Assembly (NCBI GenBank): GCA_023150935.1
Contig: JAKLJW010000013.1
Span: forward strand, 1 to 64,000
DNA length: 64,000 bases
Origin: Candidatus Binatia bacterium
GTDB lineage: Bacteria > Desulfobacterota > Binatia > HRBIN30
Reading direction: 5' to 3'
The translations under genes were made by a program, and so were the position numbers. The first letter of the stretch is position 1. Every line of letters starts with the position of its first letter. Of this stretch, positions 6,967-15,870 are shown one piece after another. The notes under the pieces were generated by a model. That model ran no database searches and was not told where the DNA came from. It was given only the letters and a program-made list of their open reading frames with translations.

Positions 6967-8481
6967 GTGTCGTGAGTCTGGTGGAAAATGGAAAAAGGCG
7001 TCATCCTCCGGCTGTTTAGAAACCAACAGCTGCGCCCGCTGGCCTGCGGGTGCCGAAGGAGGACGCCCATGGGCGAGAGTAGCAAGGCAGGTGGGGAAGA
7101 CAAAGCGGCGGAGGTGAGGTTCGACCGCGACACGATCGAGCGAACGATCCGTGAACGGGTGCGGGACATCATCGAGGAGGTCGTGGAAGCGGAGCTCGAG
7201 GCGACGTTGGGGGCGCAGCGATCGGAACGGATTGGGGAACGGCGCCAGGGCTATCGGCACGGATACCGAGAGCGGACGCTGACGACCAGTACGGGGCCGA
7301 CCACGTTTGCCATGCCGCGCGCGCGGTTGGATGCCGCAGGCGGCGGCAGCCACGAGTGGCAGAGTCAGACGGTGGCGCGCTACGAGCGGCGCAGCCGGCG
7401 GGTCGATGAAGCCATCGTGGGGGTGTACCTGGGCGGAGTGAACACGCGGCGGATCCGTGGGGCGCTGGCGCCGCTGCTCAAGGGGGCACCGTTGTCCAAG
7501 GATGCGGTGTCGCGGCTGGTGGGGCGGCTGAAGGGCGACTTCGAGCGCTGGCAGCAACGCGATCTGCAGGCCGACCAGATCAGCCACCTGTACATGGACG
7601 GCTGGTATCCGAAGGTGCGGGTCGACAAGAAACGGGTCCGGGTGCCGGTGTTGGTGACGTTGGGCACCCGGGCGAACGGGGAGCGCGTGGTGATTGATCT
7701 GCGCATCGCCGGCGAGGAAAGCAGCGCCGCATGGGGCGATGTGATCACGGCGTTGGTGAAGCGGCGCATCGGGGTGCCGGAGCTGGCGGTGATCGACGGG
7801 AACCCTGGGCTCGCGGACGCCCTGCAGGCGCAATGGAAGAACATCCGGATCCAACGCTGCACCAACCACAAGTTGCGCAATCTCCAGGCCAAGGTGCCGG
7901 CGCGGCTGCGCGAGGAGCTCGCCGAGGACTACCGCCGCATGATCTACGCCGCGAGTGTCGAGGAGGTCAAAAAGCAGCGGGAGAAATTCGAGAAGAAGTG
8001 GGCGCTCAAATGTCCGCCCGTGATCGGCAGCCTGAAGGAAGCGGGAGAAAATCTGTTTACCTTTACGCACTTCCCGCCCTCGCAGTGGAAGGCGCTGCGC
8101 ACCACCAATGCGATCGAGCGCATCAACGAGGAGTTCCGCCGGCGCACCAAGACGCAAGCCAGCTTGCCGAACGACACGGCAGTCGTGCTCCTGATGTACG
8201 GACTGCTGTGCAGCGGCCAGATCCAGCTGCGGCGCATCGGCGGCTGGAAGGACCTGCCGAGAACGCCGCGCCCGGTGGCGATCGCCGAGGCCGCGTGAAG
8301 AACATCGACAGGCCGTGAGAGGAACGATGGTTACCCTTAACCGCTCTTCGATCATCGCTTATAGCGCCTCTGTGTGCGTCGGTTTCCGCGGCGATCGGGA
8401 CGAAAGCCAAAGATTGGCGATTAAAGGGTGAGGAAGGTGGTCGGAGATGACGTCAGCCTTTTTCCACCACTTGACAGACAC
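6967..8481 (+). mobile_element. IS256-family insertion sequence
   Basis: About 1.5 kb element around the transposase gene. Imperfect terminal inverted repeats can be aligned by eye: GTGTC at 6967-6971 followed by a GTGGAAAA/GGAAAAAGG block and GTCATCCTCC; the right end, read on the minus strand from 8481, has GTGTC, GTGGTGGAAAAAGG and GACGTCATCTCC. No convincing 8-bp target duplication was found, so the exact ends are uncertain by several bases. Confidence 0.65.
7069..8298 (+). CDS. IS256-family transposase (mutator type)
   Basis: 409-aa DDE transposase of normal length that moves the surrounding element. ATG 7069 is preferred because of the AAGGAGG site; an in-frame upstream ATG at 6988 lies within the terminal repeat. 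N-terminal region with basic 'RRQGYRHGYRERTLTT', then catalytic D in 'SHLYMDGWYPKVRV', second D in 'ELAVIDGNPGLADAL', the 'QRCTNHKLRNL' C/H signature, and the catalytic E in 'TTNAIERINEEFRRRTK'. No frameshift or internal stop is visible, so it may be active. It interrupts the 5' end of the minus-strand gene at 6668. Confidence 0.92.
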   Translation: MGESSKAGGEDKAAEVRFDRDTIERTIRERVRDIIEEVVEAELEATLGAQRSERIGERRQGYRHGYRERTLTTSTGPTTFAMPRARLDAAGGGSHEWQSQTVARYERRSRRVDEAIVGVYLGGVNTRRIRGALAPLLKGAPLSKDAVSRLVGRLKGDFERWQQRDLQADQISHLYMDGWYPKVRVDKKRVRVPVLVTLGTRANGERVVIDLRIAGEESSAAWGDVITALVKRRIGVPELAVIDGNPGLADALQAQWKNIRIQRCTNHKLRNLQAKVPARLREELAEDYRRMIYAASVEEVKKQREKFEKKWALKCPPVIGSLKEAGENLFTFTHFPPSQWKALRTTNAIERINEEFRRRTKTQASLPNDTAVVLLMYGLLCSGQIQLRRIGGWKDLPRTPRPVAIAEAA

Positions 8482-8792
8482 CACCACCCAAGGGTCTGCG
8501 CGCATACTCTCGACTTCCAAAAAGTTGATGTGCACTGCGTACCGCGCCGACTACGCAAACTCGCCGCCGACGTCGATGGTCCAACTCACGATCATCGCAA
8601 AGACGAAGCAGAAGGCGGCGAACTGATCTGCCCAGAAGCCGCGGTACGCGTTTGTCGGCAGCCATGACGCGCCTCAGAGCGCGGATCTCTACAGCCGCCG
8701 GGTTGGGCTCATGCGCGTCTTCAGCGTGTCGTTTGGCCCCCAACTTGGCCCCCGACGATTCGCAAGATGCTGGTCTTGCAGAAGAAGAAGAG
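8482..8792. other. gap between IS256 element and tRNA-Leu: no gene supported
   Basis: About 310 bp. On the minus strand a 40-codon stretch near 8550-8670 reads 'FWADQFAAFCFVFAMIVSW', like part of a membrane protein, but has no start and is probably a remnant or chance. No integrase fragment could be recognised. Confidence 0.4.
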
Positions 8793-8877
<85 letters not shown>

Positions 8878-8897
8878 ACAGCGGCAGGAGCGAACTC

Positions 8898-9674
8898 TTA
8901 GCGTTTCGCGTTGCGTGCGGTCAAGGCGGGGCACGCGTGCGTGGTAGCGGCAGCGCCGGCGCCGGCCGGCGCCGAGCCGCTGGCCGCACGCAGCGCCTCA
9001 CGGCGCGCCCTGAGCCAGCTCACCCAGCGCCCCAACCCCTGCCCCGTTCGCGCCGACACCTCGATCGCCGCCGTCGCCGGCATCACCCGGCTTAACGCCT
9101 CGACGATCACCTCCACCCGCACGTCAAGGTGCGGCAACAGGTCGACCTTCGACAAGACCACGAGATCCGCCCCCTTGAACATCACCGGATACTTCAACGG
9201 CTTGTCCTCCCCCTCCGTCACCGACAACACCACCACGTTCGCCCCCTGCCCGAGATCGTAGATCGCCGGACACACCAGATTCCCGACGTTCTCGATGAAC
9301 ACGCAGTCGACCTCGCCCCACCCCGCCCCGTGCAGCCCCTCGTGCACCAGCGCCGCATCCAGATGGCACGCCGCCCCCGTCGTGATCGATCGCGCCGGAA
9401 TTCCCGCCGCCTGCAGGCGCTCCGCATCCCGCGCCGTCGCCAGATCGCCGCTCAAAGCCGCCAACCGCCAATCGCACAACAACCGCGCCGTCGCCTCCAA
9501 CAACGCCGTCTTCCCCGACCCCGGCGACCCCATCATGTTCACCGCCAGCACCCCACGCCCGACGAAATGCTCGCGGTTGTGCGCCGCCACCCGATCGTTG
9601 CCAGCCAACAACCGCTCGTGCACGTCAACCCGTACGACCGCCGGATCGCCGCAGCCGCAAGTCTCGCACATCAC
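8898..9674 (-). CDS. hypB: hydrogenase nickel incorporation GTPase HypB
   Basis: 258-aa SIMIBI-class GTPase that, with HypA, inserts nickel into the [NiFe]-hydrogenase large subunit. N-terminal 'CETCGCGD' is the high-affinity metal motif (CxxCGC type); P-loop 'GSPGSGKTALLEAT'; 'ENVGNLVCPAIYDLGQ' carries the intersubunit metal-site cysteine; 'VVVLSVTEGEDKPLKYPVMF' and 'DLVVLSKVDLL' complete the GTPase core. No histidine-rich storage stretch is present. The C-terminal 30 residues are an Ala/Gly/Thr-rich tail. The start overlaps the hypA stop (ATGA), making it the last gene of the leftward hyp operon, 20 bp from tRNA-Leu. Confidence 0.95.
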   Translation of the reverse strand: MMCETCGCGDPAVVRVDVHERLLAGNDRVAAHNREHFVGRGVLAVNMMGSPGSGKTALLEATARLLCDWRLAALSGDLATARDAERLQAAGIPARSITTGAACHLDAALVHEGLHGAGWGEVDCVFIENVGNLVCPAIYDLGQGANVVVLSVTEGEDKPLKYPVMFKGADLVVLSKVDLLPHLDVRVEVIVEALSRVMPATAAIEVSARTGQGLGRWVSWLRARREALRAASGSAPAGAGAAATTHACPALTARNAKR

Positions 9675-10012
9675 GGCACCTCCAGCTCGACGCCCTCAAG
9701 TTCGATCTCGTCCCCACCCACCAACCGCGCCGGCACGCCGCATTCCGGACACCGCAACACGTCCCCGGCCGCAATGCCCCGCCCGCACCCCCTGCATGCC
9801 CACTGTATCGCTACCGTCTCGACATCCAGGACCGCGCCGGCACACACCGTCTCGTTCCTACAGACCTCGAACGCCGAAGCGAGCAACCCTGGGTCGATCC
9901 CGGCAAGCTCGCCGACGCGCAACTGCACGCGCCGCACCGCCGTCGCCCCATGCGCCTGCGCCGCTGCCGTCACACGCGCCAGGAGGCTTCTGACGATCGA
10001 GTACTCGTGCAT
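9671..10012 (-). CDS. hypA: hydrogenase maturation nickel metallochaperone HypA
   Basis: 113 aa, normal family length. It begins 'MHEYSIVRSLLARV', in which Met1-His2-Glu3 form the nickel-binding N-terminus, and contains the structural zinc site 'CRGCGRG' followed 12 residues later by 'CPECG'. HypA delivers nickel to the hydrogenase large subunit with HypB. Its ATG directly follows the hypE stop (TGA-ATG) and its stop overlaps the hypB start, so all three are translationally coupled. Confidence 0.95.
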   Translation of the reverse strand: MHEYSIVRSLLARVTAAAQAHGATAVRRVQLRVGELAGIDPGLLASAFEVCRNETVCAGAVLDVETVAIQWACRGCGRGIAAGDVLRCPECGVPARLVGGDEIELEGVELEVP

Positions 10013-11044
10013 TCAACAGATCCGCGGCATCGGCTCGCCCTCGAGCTCCGGCAACAACCGCCTGCCGACTCCGGTATCCAGAACGATCGTGCCCGGACGC
10101 TCGCCGGTACACACGCCAACCACCGCTGCCTCGCGCCCGAGAGGGTGCGCACGCAGCGCCGCGAGCACTGCCTCGACGGCTTCGGCCCGCACCCCGAGCA
10201 ACGCCTTGCCCTCGTTTGCGACGTGCAAGGGATCGATACCCAGCAACTCCGCCGCTGCCCGCGCCGCGTCGTGCACCGGCACCGCCGCCTCCTCCAACAC
10301 GATGCCCACACCGCTCTTCGTTGCCATCTCCGCCAACGCACTCGCCACCCCGCCGCGGGTAGGATCCTTCATCGCCACCACCGCGGCACCGCCCGCCGCC
10401 AGGGCCGCCCGCACCAACCCGTTCAGCGGCGCCACGTCGGAGCGCAGATCCCCTTCGAGCGCCAACCGGTGCCGCGCCGCCAGCACCGCCATCCCATGAT
10501 CCCCGATGGCGCCGGTAACAACGATCCGATCGCCAACCGACAGGCCGCGGTCGGTAACCACACGATCCGTAAAGGCAACCCCGGCCGTATTGATGATGAT
10601 GCCGTCGAGTTCGCCCTTCCCCATCACCTTGGTGTCGCCGGCGACAATCGCCGCACCGCACTCCCGACACGCCGCCGCCATCGAGCGCTGGACCGCCTGC
10701 AGGTCCGCGGTCGCAAAACCCTCCTCGATAACGAGTCCGCACGTCAGCCCGAACACCTCCGTAGCGCCCATCATCGCCAGATCGTTCACCGTTCCAGCCA
10801 CCGCCAGTCGACCAATATCTCCCCCCGGAAAAAACACCGGCTGCACGACATGCGAGTCCGTCGTCATCACCAACCAGCGATCGCCGCAGCGCAGCGCCGC
10901 GCCGTCGTCCAGACTCGCCAGGCCAAAACCGTCCACCGGCAGCTCCGCCAAACCCGGCAACAACACCTGCTCGACGAGCCCCCTCATCGCACGCCCGCCG
11001 GCGCCATACTTGAGTCCAATGCGGGCATCTAAGAAACGGGGCAT
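10013..11044 (-). CDS. hypE: hydrogenase expression/formation protein HypE
   Basis: 343 aa. HypE dehydrates the carbamoyl group passed from HypF to its C-terminal cysteine, giving the thiocyanate that supplies the CN ligands of the active-site iron. The AIR-synthase-like fold is evident: 'KYGAGGRAM' at the N-terminus, 'DDGAALR', 'FFPGGDIGRLAVAGTVNDLA', 'VAGDTKVMGKGELDG', 'DPTRGGVASALAEMA', and the C-terminal 'PRIC' whose final Cys is the carrier residue. hypA follows with no spacing. An 82-bp spacer with GGGGTCCT-type repeats separates it from hypD. Confidence 0.96.
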   Translation of the reverse strand: MPRFLDARIGLKYGAGGRAMRGLVEQVLLPGLAELPVDGFGLASLDDGAALRCGDRWLVMTTDSHVVQPVFFPGGDIGRLAVAGTVNDLAMMGATEVFGLTCGLVIEEGFATADLQAVQRSMAAACRECGAAIVAGDTKVMGKGELDGIIINTAGVAFTDRVVTDRGLSVGDRIVVTGAIGDHGMAVLAARHRLALEGDLRSDVAPLNGLVRAALAAGGAAVVAMKDPTRGGVASALAEMATKSGVGIVLEEAAVPVHDAARAAAELLGIDPLHVANEGKALLGVRAEAVEAVLAALRAHPLGREAAVVGVCTGERPGTIVLDTGVGRRLLPELEGEPMPRIC

Positions 11045-11126
11045 GCGGGTCCTGGGGTCCTGGGGTGTAATCGTAGCCGATCATCCCAAAGACCTCACCA
11101 CCCCAAGACCTCAAGACCCCAGAACC
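11045..11126. repeat. hypD-hypE spacer with imperfect inverted GGGGTCCT repeats
   Basis: The spacer has GGTCCTGGGGTCCTGGGGTG at about 11048-11067 and a complementary CACCCCAAGACCTCAAGACCCC at about 11096-11117 that could fold into a long imperfect hairpin in the mRNA. The only sizeable gap inside an otherwise overlapping operon. Confidence 0.35.
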
Positions 11127-12254
11127 TCAGGCAGGCCCTCCGCCGTAGTGGTGCCAGATGCGGCAGGTGCCCTCGCTACTCACCATACACGCACCAATCG
11201 GCGTCTCCGGCAGGCACTCGCGTCCGAACAATGCGCACTCCACCGGCGTTGCCAGGCCGGTCATGATGCGCCCACAAATGCAATCCTTCGCCAGCGCCGG
11301 CATCGGCGTATCGGACAGCGACGCGAGGTCGATCGTAAACCGCCGCCGGGCATCGACGTCGGCGTACGCTTCGCGCAAGCGCAGATTGCCGTCGGGAATG
11401 TCGGCGATGCCGCGCCACTGCCCGCCCGTGGTACGAAACACCTCCCACAACTGCGCCTGCGCGGCGCGGTTACCCTCGCGCGTCACGCAGCGCGGGTACA
11501 TGTTGGCCACCGTCGCCTCGCCAGCGCCGATCAGCTCGATCAAGCGCACCAGACCGGCAAGAATATCGAGTGGTTCGAAGCCGGCCACAACCACCGGCAA
11601 GCCGTGCCGGGCGGCAAACGGTTCGAAGATCCCCCAGCCGGTGATCGTCGCCGCGTGCCCCGCGGCGAGAAACCCGGCCACGCGCGTCCCCGGCACGCGG
11701 GCCACGATCTCCATTGCCGGCGGGACGTACTTGTGCGCCGAGAGCACCGAGAAGTTCGCCGGCAGCGCGCCGCGCAGGACCGCAGCCGTCGCGACCGCCG
11801 TGGTCTCGAAACCCGTCGCGAAAAACACCACCTCCCCCGCCGTGCATCGCGCCAGATCGACCGCCTCGACCGCACCGTACACGACGTGCACCCGCGCACC
11901 CTCAGCCTGCGCGTCCGCCAGCGAGCACACGGTGCCCGGCACGCGCAGCATGTCCCCGAAGGTCGCGATGTGCACCCCCTGCCGCGCCAGCACCACCGCC
12001 TCGTCCACCTCGGGCATGTCGGTCACGCACACCGGACAGCCCGGTCCCATGACGACCCGCAATCCAGCCGGCAGCACCGCACGCAACCCGAAGCGCGCGA
12101 TTGCCTGCTCGTGACTGCCGCAGACGTGCATGATCCACAGCTCGGAACGGTTCAGGGCCGCGAACCGCTCTGCCAGGGCCTCGGTCAACCGCCGCGCCTG
12201 CGCCGGATCGCGGAACTTGAGTTGCCCCACCTGCTCGTCGCGGCGCGAGGTCAT
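11127..12254 (-). CDS. hypD: hydrogenase maturation protein HypD
   Basis: 375-aa Fe-S scaffold on which, with HypC, the Fe(CN)2CO unit is built. Motifs: 'IMHVCGSHEQAI' with the N-terminal cysteine, 'MGPGCPVCVTDMPEVD', 'TFGDMLRVPGT', 'FFATGFETTA', 'GFEPLDILAGLVRLIELI', and a C-terminal cysteine cluster ('KDCICGRIMTG', 'PVECALFGREC', 'GACMVSSEGTC') that binds the 4Fe-4S cluster. Length is normal. Its start overlaps the hypC stop (ATGA). Confidence 0.96.
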   Translation of the reverse strand: MTSRRDEQVGQLKFRDPAQARRLTEALAERFAALNRSELWIMHVCGSHEQAIARFGLRAVLPAGLRVVMGPGCPVCVTDMPEVDEAVVLARQGVHIATFGDMLRVPGTVCSLADAQAEGARVHVVYGAVEAVDLARCTAGEVVFFATGFETTAVATAAVLRGALPANFSVLSAHKYVPPAMEIVARVPGTRVAGFLAAGHAATITGWGIFEPFAARHGLPVVVAGFEPLDILAGLVRLIELIGAGEATVANMYPRCVTREGNRAAQAQLWEVFRTTGGQWRGIADIPDGNLRLREAYADVDARRRFTIDLASLSDTPMPALAKDCICGRIMTGLATPVECALFGRECLPETPIGACMVSSEGTCRIWHHYGGGPA

Positions 12255-12544
12255 CGATCCGCCTCGTCGTCCTCCGGCCGACCCATGTCGTGCCTCACCT
12301 CCGCCGCCAGCAGATCGCCCGCCGGCGCCTGCTCGAGAATCGCCTCGAACAGCGCCAGCGTCTCGCCAATCTCTTCCGGCGGAATGCGCCGAATGGCAAA
12401 CCCGACGTGGTTCAGGACGTAATCGCCGGGCCTCACGTCGACATCGACGACGTCAAGACGCACGGGTTTCCACACGCCCCAGAAGTCGACGGTCGCCACC
12501 ATCCCGTCGATGGAGATCACTTTGCCCGGAACGCCGAGACACAT
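12251..12544 (-). CDS. hypC: hydrogenase assembly chaperone HypC
   Basis: 97 aa. The ATG at 12544 is fixed by the invariant start 'MCLGVPGKV', in which Cys2 is the functional residue after Met removal. The rest matches HypC: 'VDVDVRPGDYVLNHVGFAIR' and 'AEEIGETL'-like 'PEEIGETLALFEAI'. HypC shuttles the iron unit between HypD and the large subunit. The acidic C-terminal extension (about 15 residues, ...GRPEDDEADR) is a little longer than usual. It lies 2 bp after hypF and overlaps hypD. Confidence 0.95.
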   Translation of the reverse strand: MCLGVPGKVISIDGMVATVDFWGVWKPVRLDVVDVDVRPGDYVLNHVGFAIRRIPPEEIGETLALFEAILEQAPAGDLLAAEVRHDMGRPEDDEADR

Positions 12545-12546
12545 CG

Positions 12547-14832
12547 TTACTCCCGCGCCGTTCTGCCGCCGGCACGCTGTACCGCATCGGCAACCACCGC
12601 CTGCCCCAGCGCAATGCCGCCATCGCCGGCGGGAACTCGCGTCGGCAGGTAAACCGGGCCGCCGGCCGTCAGACCGGCAGTCAACTGCTCCGCCAGCCGC
12701 CGGTTCTGGAAGCACCCACCGGCCAGTACCACCGGCATGCGCCCGTACAACTCCGAAATGGCGTCCACGACCTCAATGGTAGCCCGAACGACGGTGGCGT
12801 GAAATCGCGCCGACACGACTCCCGCCGCCTGCCCGCCGAGCAGGTCGTCTACCAGGGCACGTCCCATCGGCCGCAGATCGACCGTCCATGGCGTCGTCGT
12901 CCTGTCGATCGCAAAGGGATACGGCTCGCCGGTGCCGCTCGCGACGAACTCGCACGCCATCGCCACCTGAGCTTCGTAGCGCGTCACCGCCTGCCCGAGC
13001 ACGAGGGCACCCACGGCGTCGAAGTACCGTCCCACGCCGTGCGCCAACGGCGCGTTGAGTCCCTTGCGGATCATCTGCCGGACGACGCGCAAATGAACCG
13101 GCGCCATCTCGGCAAACAGCGGCAACCGCGACAACGGTGGCTCCCCGTCGAAAGCGTCGTCGAGAAACGCCACCGCCTGCCGCCATACTTGCCGGATCGC
13201 AACGTCGCCGCCGGCCAACGCCAGAGGACGGAAAGTCGCCACTCGAACGAAGTCGCGTCGCGTCGACACCAGAAATTCTCCGCCCCACATGGTGCCGTCC
13301 GTGCCGTGCCCGGTGCCGTCGAAAGCCACGCCGATCGCGGGCTCCTCGATCGCATGCTCGACCATCACGCTCACCACGTGCGCGTGGTGGTGCTGCACCT
13401 CGATGAGCGTTGCCCCGGCACGCTCGCGCGCGTAGGCGGTGGAGAGGTAGTCCGGGTGCAGATCGTGGGCCACGATTGTCGGATCCACGTCGAGAAAACG
13501 CTGCATCCGCTTCACTGCCCGCCGGTACGCGTCAGCGGTCGCCACACTGTCCAGATCGCCGACGTGAGGACCGAGATACGCCGCCTCGCCGACGCCGATG
13601 CAGAAGGTGTTCTTCAACTGCGCCCCGCACGCCAGCACCGGCTGAGCAAATCCGCCCGCCACGGCAATGCCGAGCGGGACGTACCCGCGAGCTCGCCGCA
13701 GCACTCTGGGCACGCCGGCGATCGCCCTTACCACCGAATCGTCGCACCGCGTGACGATCTGCCGATCGTGCAGCAGAAAACGATCGGCGACGTGTGCCAG
13801 CCGCGCCAGAGCCTCGTCGTTGCTCGCCGTGATCGGCTCTTCCGACAGATTGCCCGAGGTCATCACCAGCGGCCGTCCCACCGCCGCCAGCAGCAAGTGG
13901 TGCAACGGCGTGTACGGCATCATCACTCCGACCAGCGGGTTGTCGGGCGCGCACTCCGGCGCCAGAGCGCTGTCGCCCCGCCGAATCGCGAGCACAATCG
14001 GATGCTCCGGACCGGTCAGCTGCGCGACCTCGGACGGCTCCAACGCCGCTATCGCCGCGGCGGCTTCGAGATCGCGCACCATGACGGCAAGCGGCTTCTC
14101 GTCACGGCGCTTGCGCGCACGCAGCCGCCGCACCGCCGAGGGCGAGGTGGCGTCGCACGCCAGATGAAATCCGCCGATACCCTTGACCGCAACCGTTTCC
14201 CCGGCGATCAGCGCCGCCGCCGTCACCTCCACCGCATCGCCCGGAATCGACTCGCCGTCGGCGCGGACAACCCGCAGCTGCGGGCCGCACTCCGGGCAGG
14301 CGTTCGGCTGCGCGTGAAAGCGCCGATTGCCCACGTCGTCGTACTCTGTCTGACACGCGGAACACATAACGAACCGCGCCATGGTCGTTGCGCAGCGGTC
14401 GTACGGAATGTCCCTGGCAATCGTAAAGCGCGGACCGCAGTGCGTGCAGTTCGTGAACGCATACCGATAGCGCCGATCTTGCGGATCGTTTATCTCCGCG
14501 GCGCAGGCCGCACAGGTGGCGAGGTCGGGTGGAATCGAGACAATCCGGGCGCCGCCGTCCAGGCTGACCGCAATCGCAAAACCGCGCGCCGGCTCCGCGG
14601 CGATCGCCTCGCAAGCCAGGCGATCGATGCGCGCCGGCGCTGGCGGCGTACCCAGCGCCTGCACGAAGGCGTCGAGCAACGCCGACGGACCGAACGCTTC
14701 AATGGTCACGCCGCGCGCGTCGTTGCGAACGCGGCCGCCGATACCGTGCGCTTCCGCAAGTGCGTACACCCAGGGCCGGAATCCCACGCCCTGAACGACG
14801 CCGCGGATCGTGATCCGGCAGCCGCGCCACAT
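12547..14832 (-). CDS. hypF: carbamoyltransferase HypF
   Basis: About 761 aa. Transfers carbamoyl from carbamoyl phosphate to HypE as first step of cyanide-ligand synthesis. Domain order: acylphosphatase ('RGVVQGVGFRPWVYALAE'), two zinc fingers ('CAACAAE', 'CTHCGPRF', 'CSACQTEY', 'CPECGP'), YrdC-like domain ('KGIGGFHLACDATS', 'RKRRDEKPLAVM'), and Kae1-like carbamoyltransferase ('VQHHHAHVVS', 'GVAFDGTGHG', 'AGGCFQNRRL'). ATG 14832 is chosen because the acylphosphatase motif then starts at the usual distance; in-frame TTG 14874 and GTG 14871 would add 14 residues. It follows the SMP-30 gene by a short gap and is the first maturation gene of the operon. Confidence 0.95.
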   Translation of the reverse strand: MWRGCRITIRGVVQGVGFRPWVYALAEAHGIGGRVRNDARGVTIEAFGPSALLDAFVQALGTPPAPARIDRLACEAIAAEPARGFAIAVSLDGGARIVSIPPDLATCAACAAEINDPQDRRYRYAFTNCTHCGPRFTIARDIPYDRCATTMARFVMCSACQTEYDDVGNRRFHAQPNACPECGPQLRVVRADGESIPGDAVEVTAAALIAGETVAVKGIGGFHLACDATSPSAVRRLRARKRRDEKPLAVMVRDLEAAAAIAALEPSEVAQLTGPEHPIVLAIRRGDSALAPECAPDNPLVGVMMPYTPLHHLLLAAVGRPLVMTSGNLSEEPITASNDEALARLAHVADRFLLHDRQIVTRCDDSVVRAIAGVPRVLRRARGYVPLGIAVAGGFAQPVLACGAQLKNTFCIGVGEAAYLGPHVGDLDSVATADAYRRAVKRMQRFLDVDPTIVAHDLHPDYLSTAYARERAGATLIEVQHHHAHVVSVMVEHAIEEPAIGVAFDGTGHGTDGTMWGGEFLVSTRRDFVRVATFRPLALAGGDVAIRQVWRQAVAFLDDAFDGEPPLSRLPLFAEMAPVHLRVVRQMIRKGLNAPLAHGVGRYFDAVGALVLGQAVTRYEAQVAMACEFVASGTGEPYPFAIDRTTTPWTVDLRPMGRALVDDLLGGQAAGVVSARFHATVVRATIEVVDAISELYGRMPVVLAGGCFQNRRLAEQLTAGLTAGGPVYLPTRVPAGDGGIALGQAVVADAVQRAGGRTARE

Positions 14833-14881
14833 TTCTCTGGAAGCCGATCGTTCCACAACCTGCCCAACCACCAACCTTCGC

Positions 14882-15727
14882 TCACGGCCACCCGGCGCCG
14901 GGAACGTCTACTCGCATCGTCTCGATGCGCGCCCCGCGCGCCGTTCGGCACGCCTCGCGCTCGAGACTCGGCGCCGTCAACACGAACAAAGTCAGCCGAC
15001 CGTCTCCGCCGAGCATACAGGCGACCGGATGCTGCTCGAACTTGATACTGTGGCTCACGACGCCACCCTGCCGGACCCGCACGATCTCGTAGCTCAACGG
15101 CGACGCCACCCACACGGCACCCTCGGCATCGAGGCAAATGCCGTCCGGACCGACACCGTCCAGCGACGCCCAGACACGCCGATTCACAAGCGTGCCGTCG
15201 GCGGCGATGTCGAAGGCCGTCAGGCACGCACCGAAGGACTCGGCGACGATCAGGGTTCCGCCGTCGGGCGTTATGACCGTCCCGTTCGGAAACGACAGTC
15301 CGGCGGCGGCGCGCACCACCCGGCCGTCCGGATACACCAGAGCCAGCGCCACCGGCTGCGGCGTCTCCCGCACCTCCCAGTCGAACCCGAAATTGCCGAC
15401 GTAGGCTCGCCCGACCGCGTCCACCACCATGTCGTTGCAGTGGTAGGTAGCGATCCCGTGAAGGTCGGCGTGTACACGAACGCCGTCGGGATCGCAGCGC
15501 AGCAACTGACGATTGACCATCGACACCACGAGCATGCGGCCGTCCGGCAACCAGCCCAGGCCGGACGGACGTTCAGGCACGTCCAGGACTACCTCGACCC
15601 TGCCCTCCTCATCCACCGCCACCACGCGGTCGGCGTGCATGTCCGAGACGAACAGCCTGCCTTCGTGCCACCGCGGACCTTCGAGGAAACAGAACCCCTC
15701 CGCCAGCACCTGCCGTCTTTCGTTCAT
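14882..15727 (-). CDS. SMP-30/gluconolactonase-family hydrolase
   Basis: 281 aa, beginning 'MNERRQVLAEGFCFLEGPRW', where the Glu of EGPRW is the first metal ligand of this six-bladed propeller family. Further motifs: 'RPSGLGWLPDGRMLVVSM', 'CNDMVVDAVGRAYVGNFGFD', 'FPNGTVITPDGGTLIVAES' and 'GPDGICLDAEGAVWVASP', giving the Asn and Asp ligands. These enzymes hydrolyse sugar lactones or related esters in the cytoplasm; the substrate is not deducible. The ATG 15727 is chosen because the propeller starts there; an upstream extension is low-complexity. It sits directly upstream of hypF on the same strand and probably shares the transcript. Confidence 0.88.
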   Translation of the reverse strand: MNERRQVLAEGFCFLEGPRWHEGRLFVSDMHADRVVAVDEEGRVEVVLDVPERPSGLGWLPDGRMLVVSMVNRQLLRCDPDGVRVHADLHGIATYHCNDMVVDAVGRAYVGNFGFDWEVRETPQPVALALVYPDGRVVRAAAGLSFPNGTVITPDGGTLIVAESFGACLTAFDIAADGTLVNRRVWASLDGVGPDGICLDAEGAVWVASPLSYEIVRVRQGGVVSHSIKFEQHPVACMLGGDGRLTLFVLTAPSLEREACRTARGARIETMRVDVPGAGWP

Positions 15728-15837
15728 AAGGCCACGTTCACCGACGCGCGGGTACGTGTCAAATGGGGGGCGGGGGGGAGTGAGGCGCGGGGAGCGGGAA
15801 GAGGAAATCGGGGGTGAGACGGGGCCGTCCACTCCCT

Positions 15838-15870
15838 CGGTATCGGGTTCGGTATCGGTATCGACGCCGA
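15838..15870. repeat. GGTATC hexamer array
   Basis: Degenerate repeats of GGTATC (CGGTATCGGGTTCGGTATCGG and onwards) in the intergenic region upstream of the SMP-30 gene. A second array of the same unit, in inverted orientation, lies at 48071-48147. Confidence 0.6.

Noticed and set aside
6835..8355. 506-codon minus-strand ORF across the IS256 element
   Set aside because: Antisense shadow of the transposase; His/Arg/Pro-rich with no family similarity.
8550..8670. Minus-strand fragment reading like a membrane helix (FWADQFAAFCFVFAMIVSW)
   Set aside because: Only 40 codons, no start codon and no recognisable family; kept as a gap note only.
12130..15045. 971-codon plus-strand ORF
   Set aside because: Runs antisense to hypF and its neighbours; composition (Arg/Pro/His-rich) is that of a high-GC shadow frame, while hypF has all family motifs.
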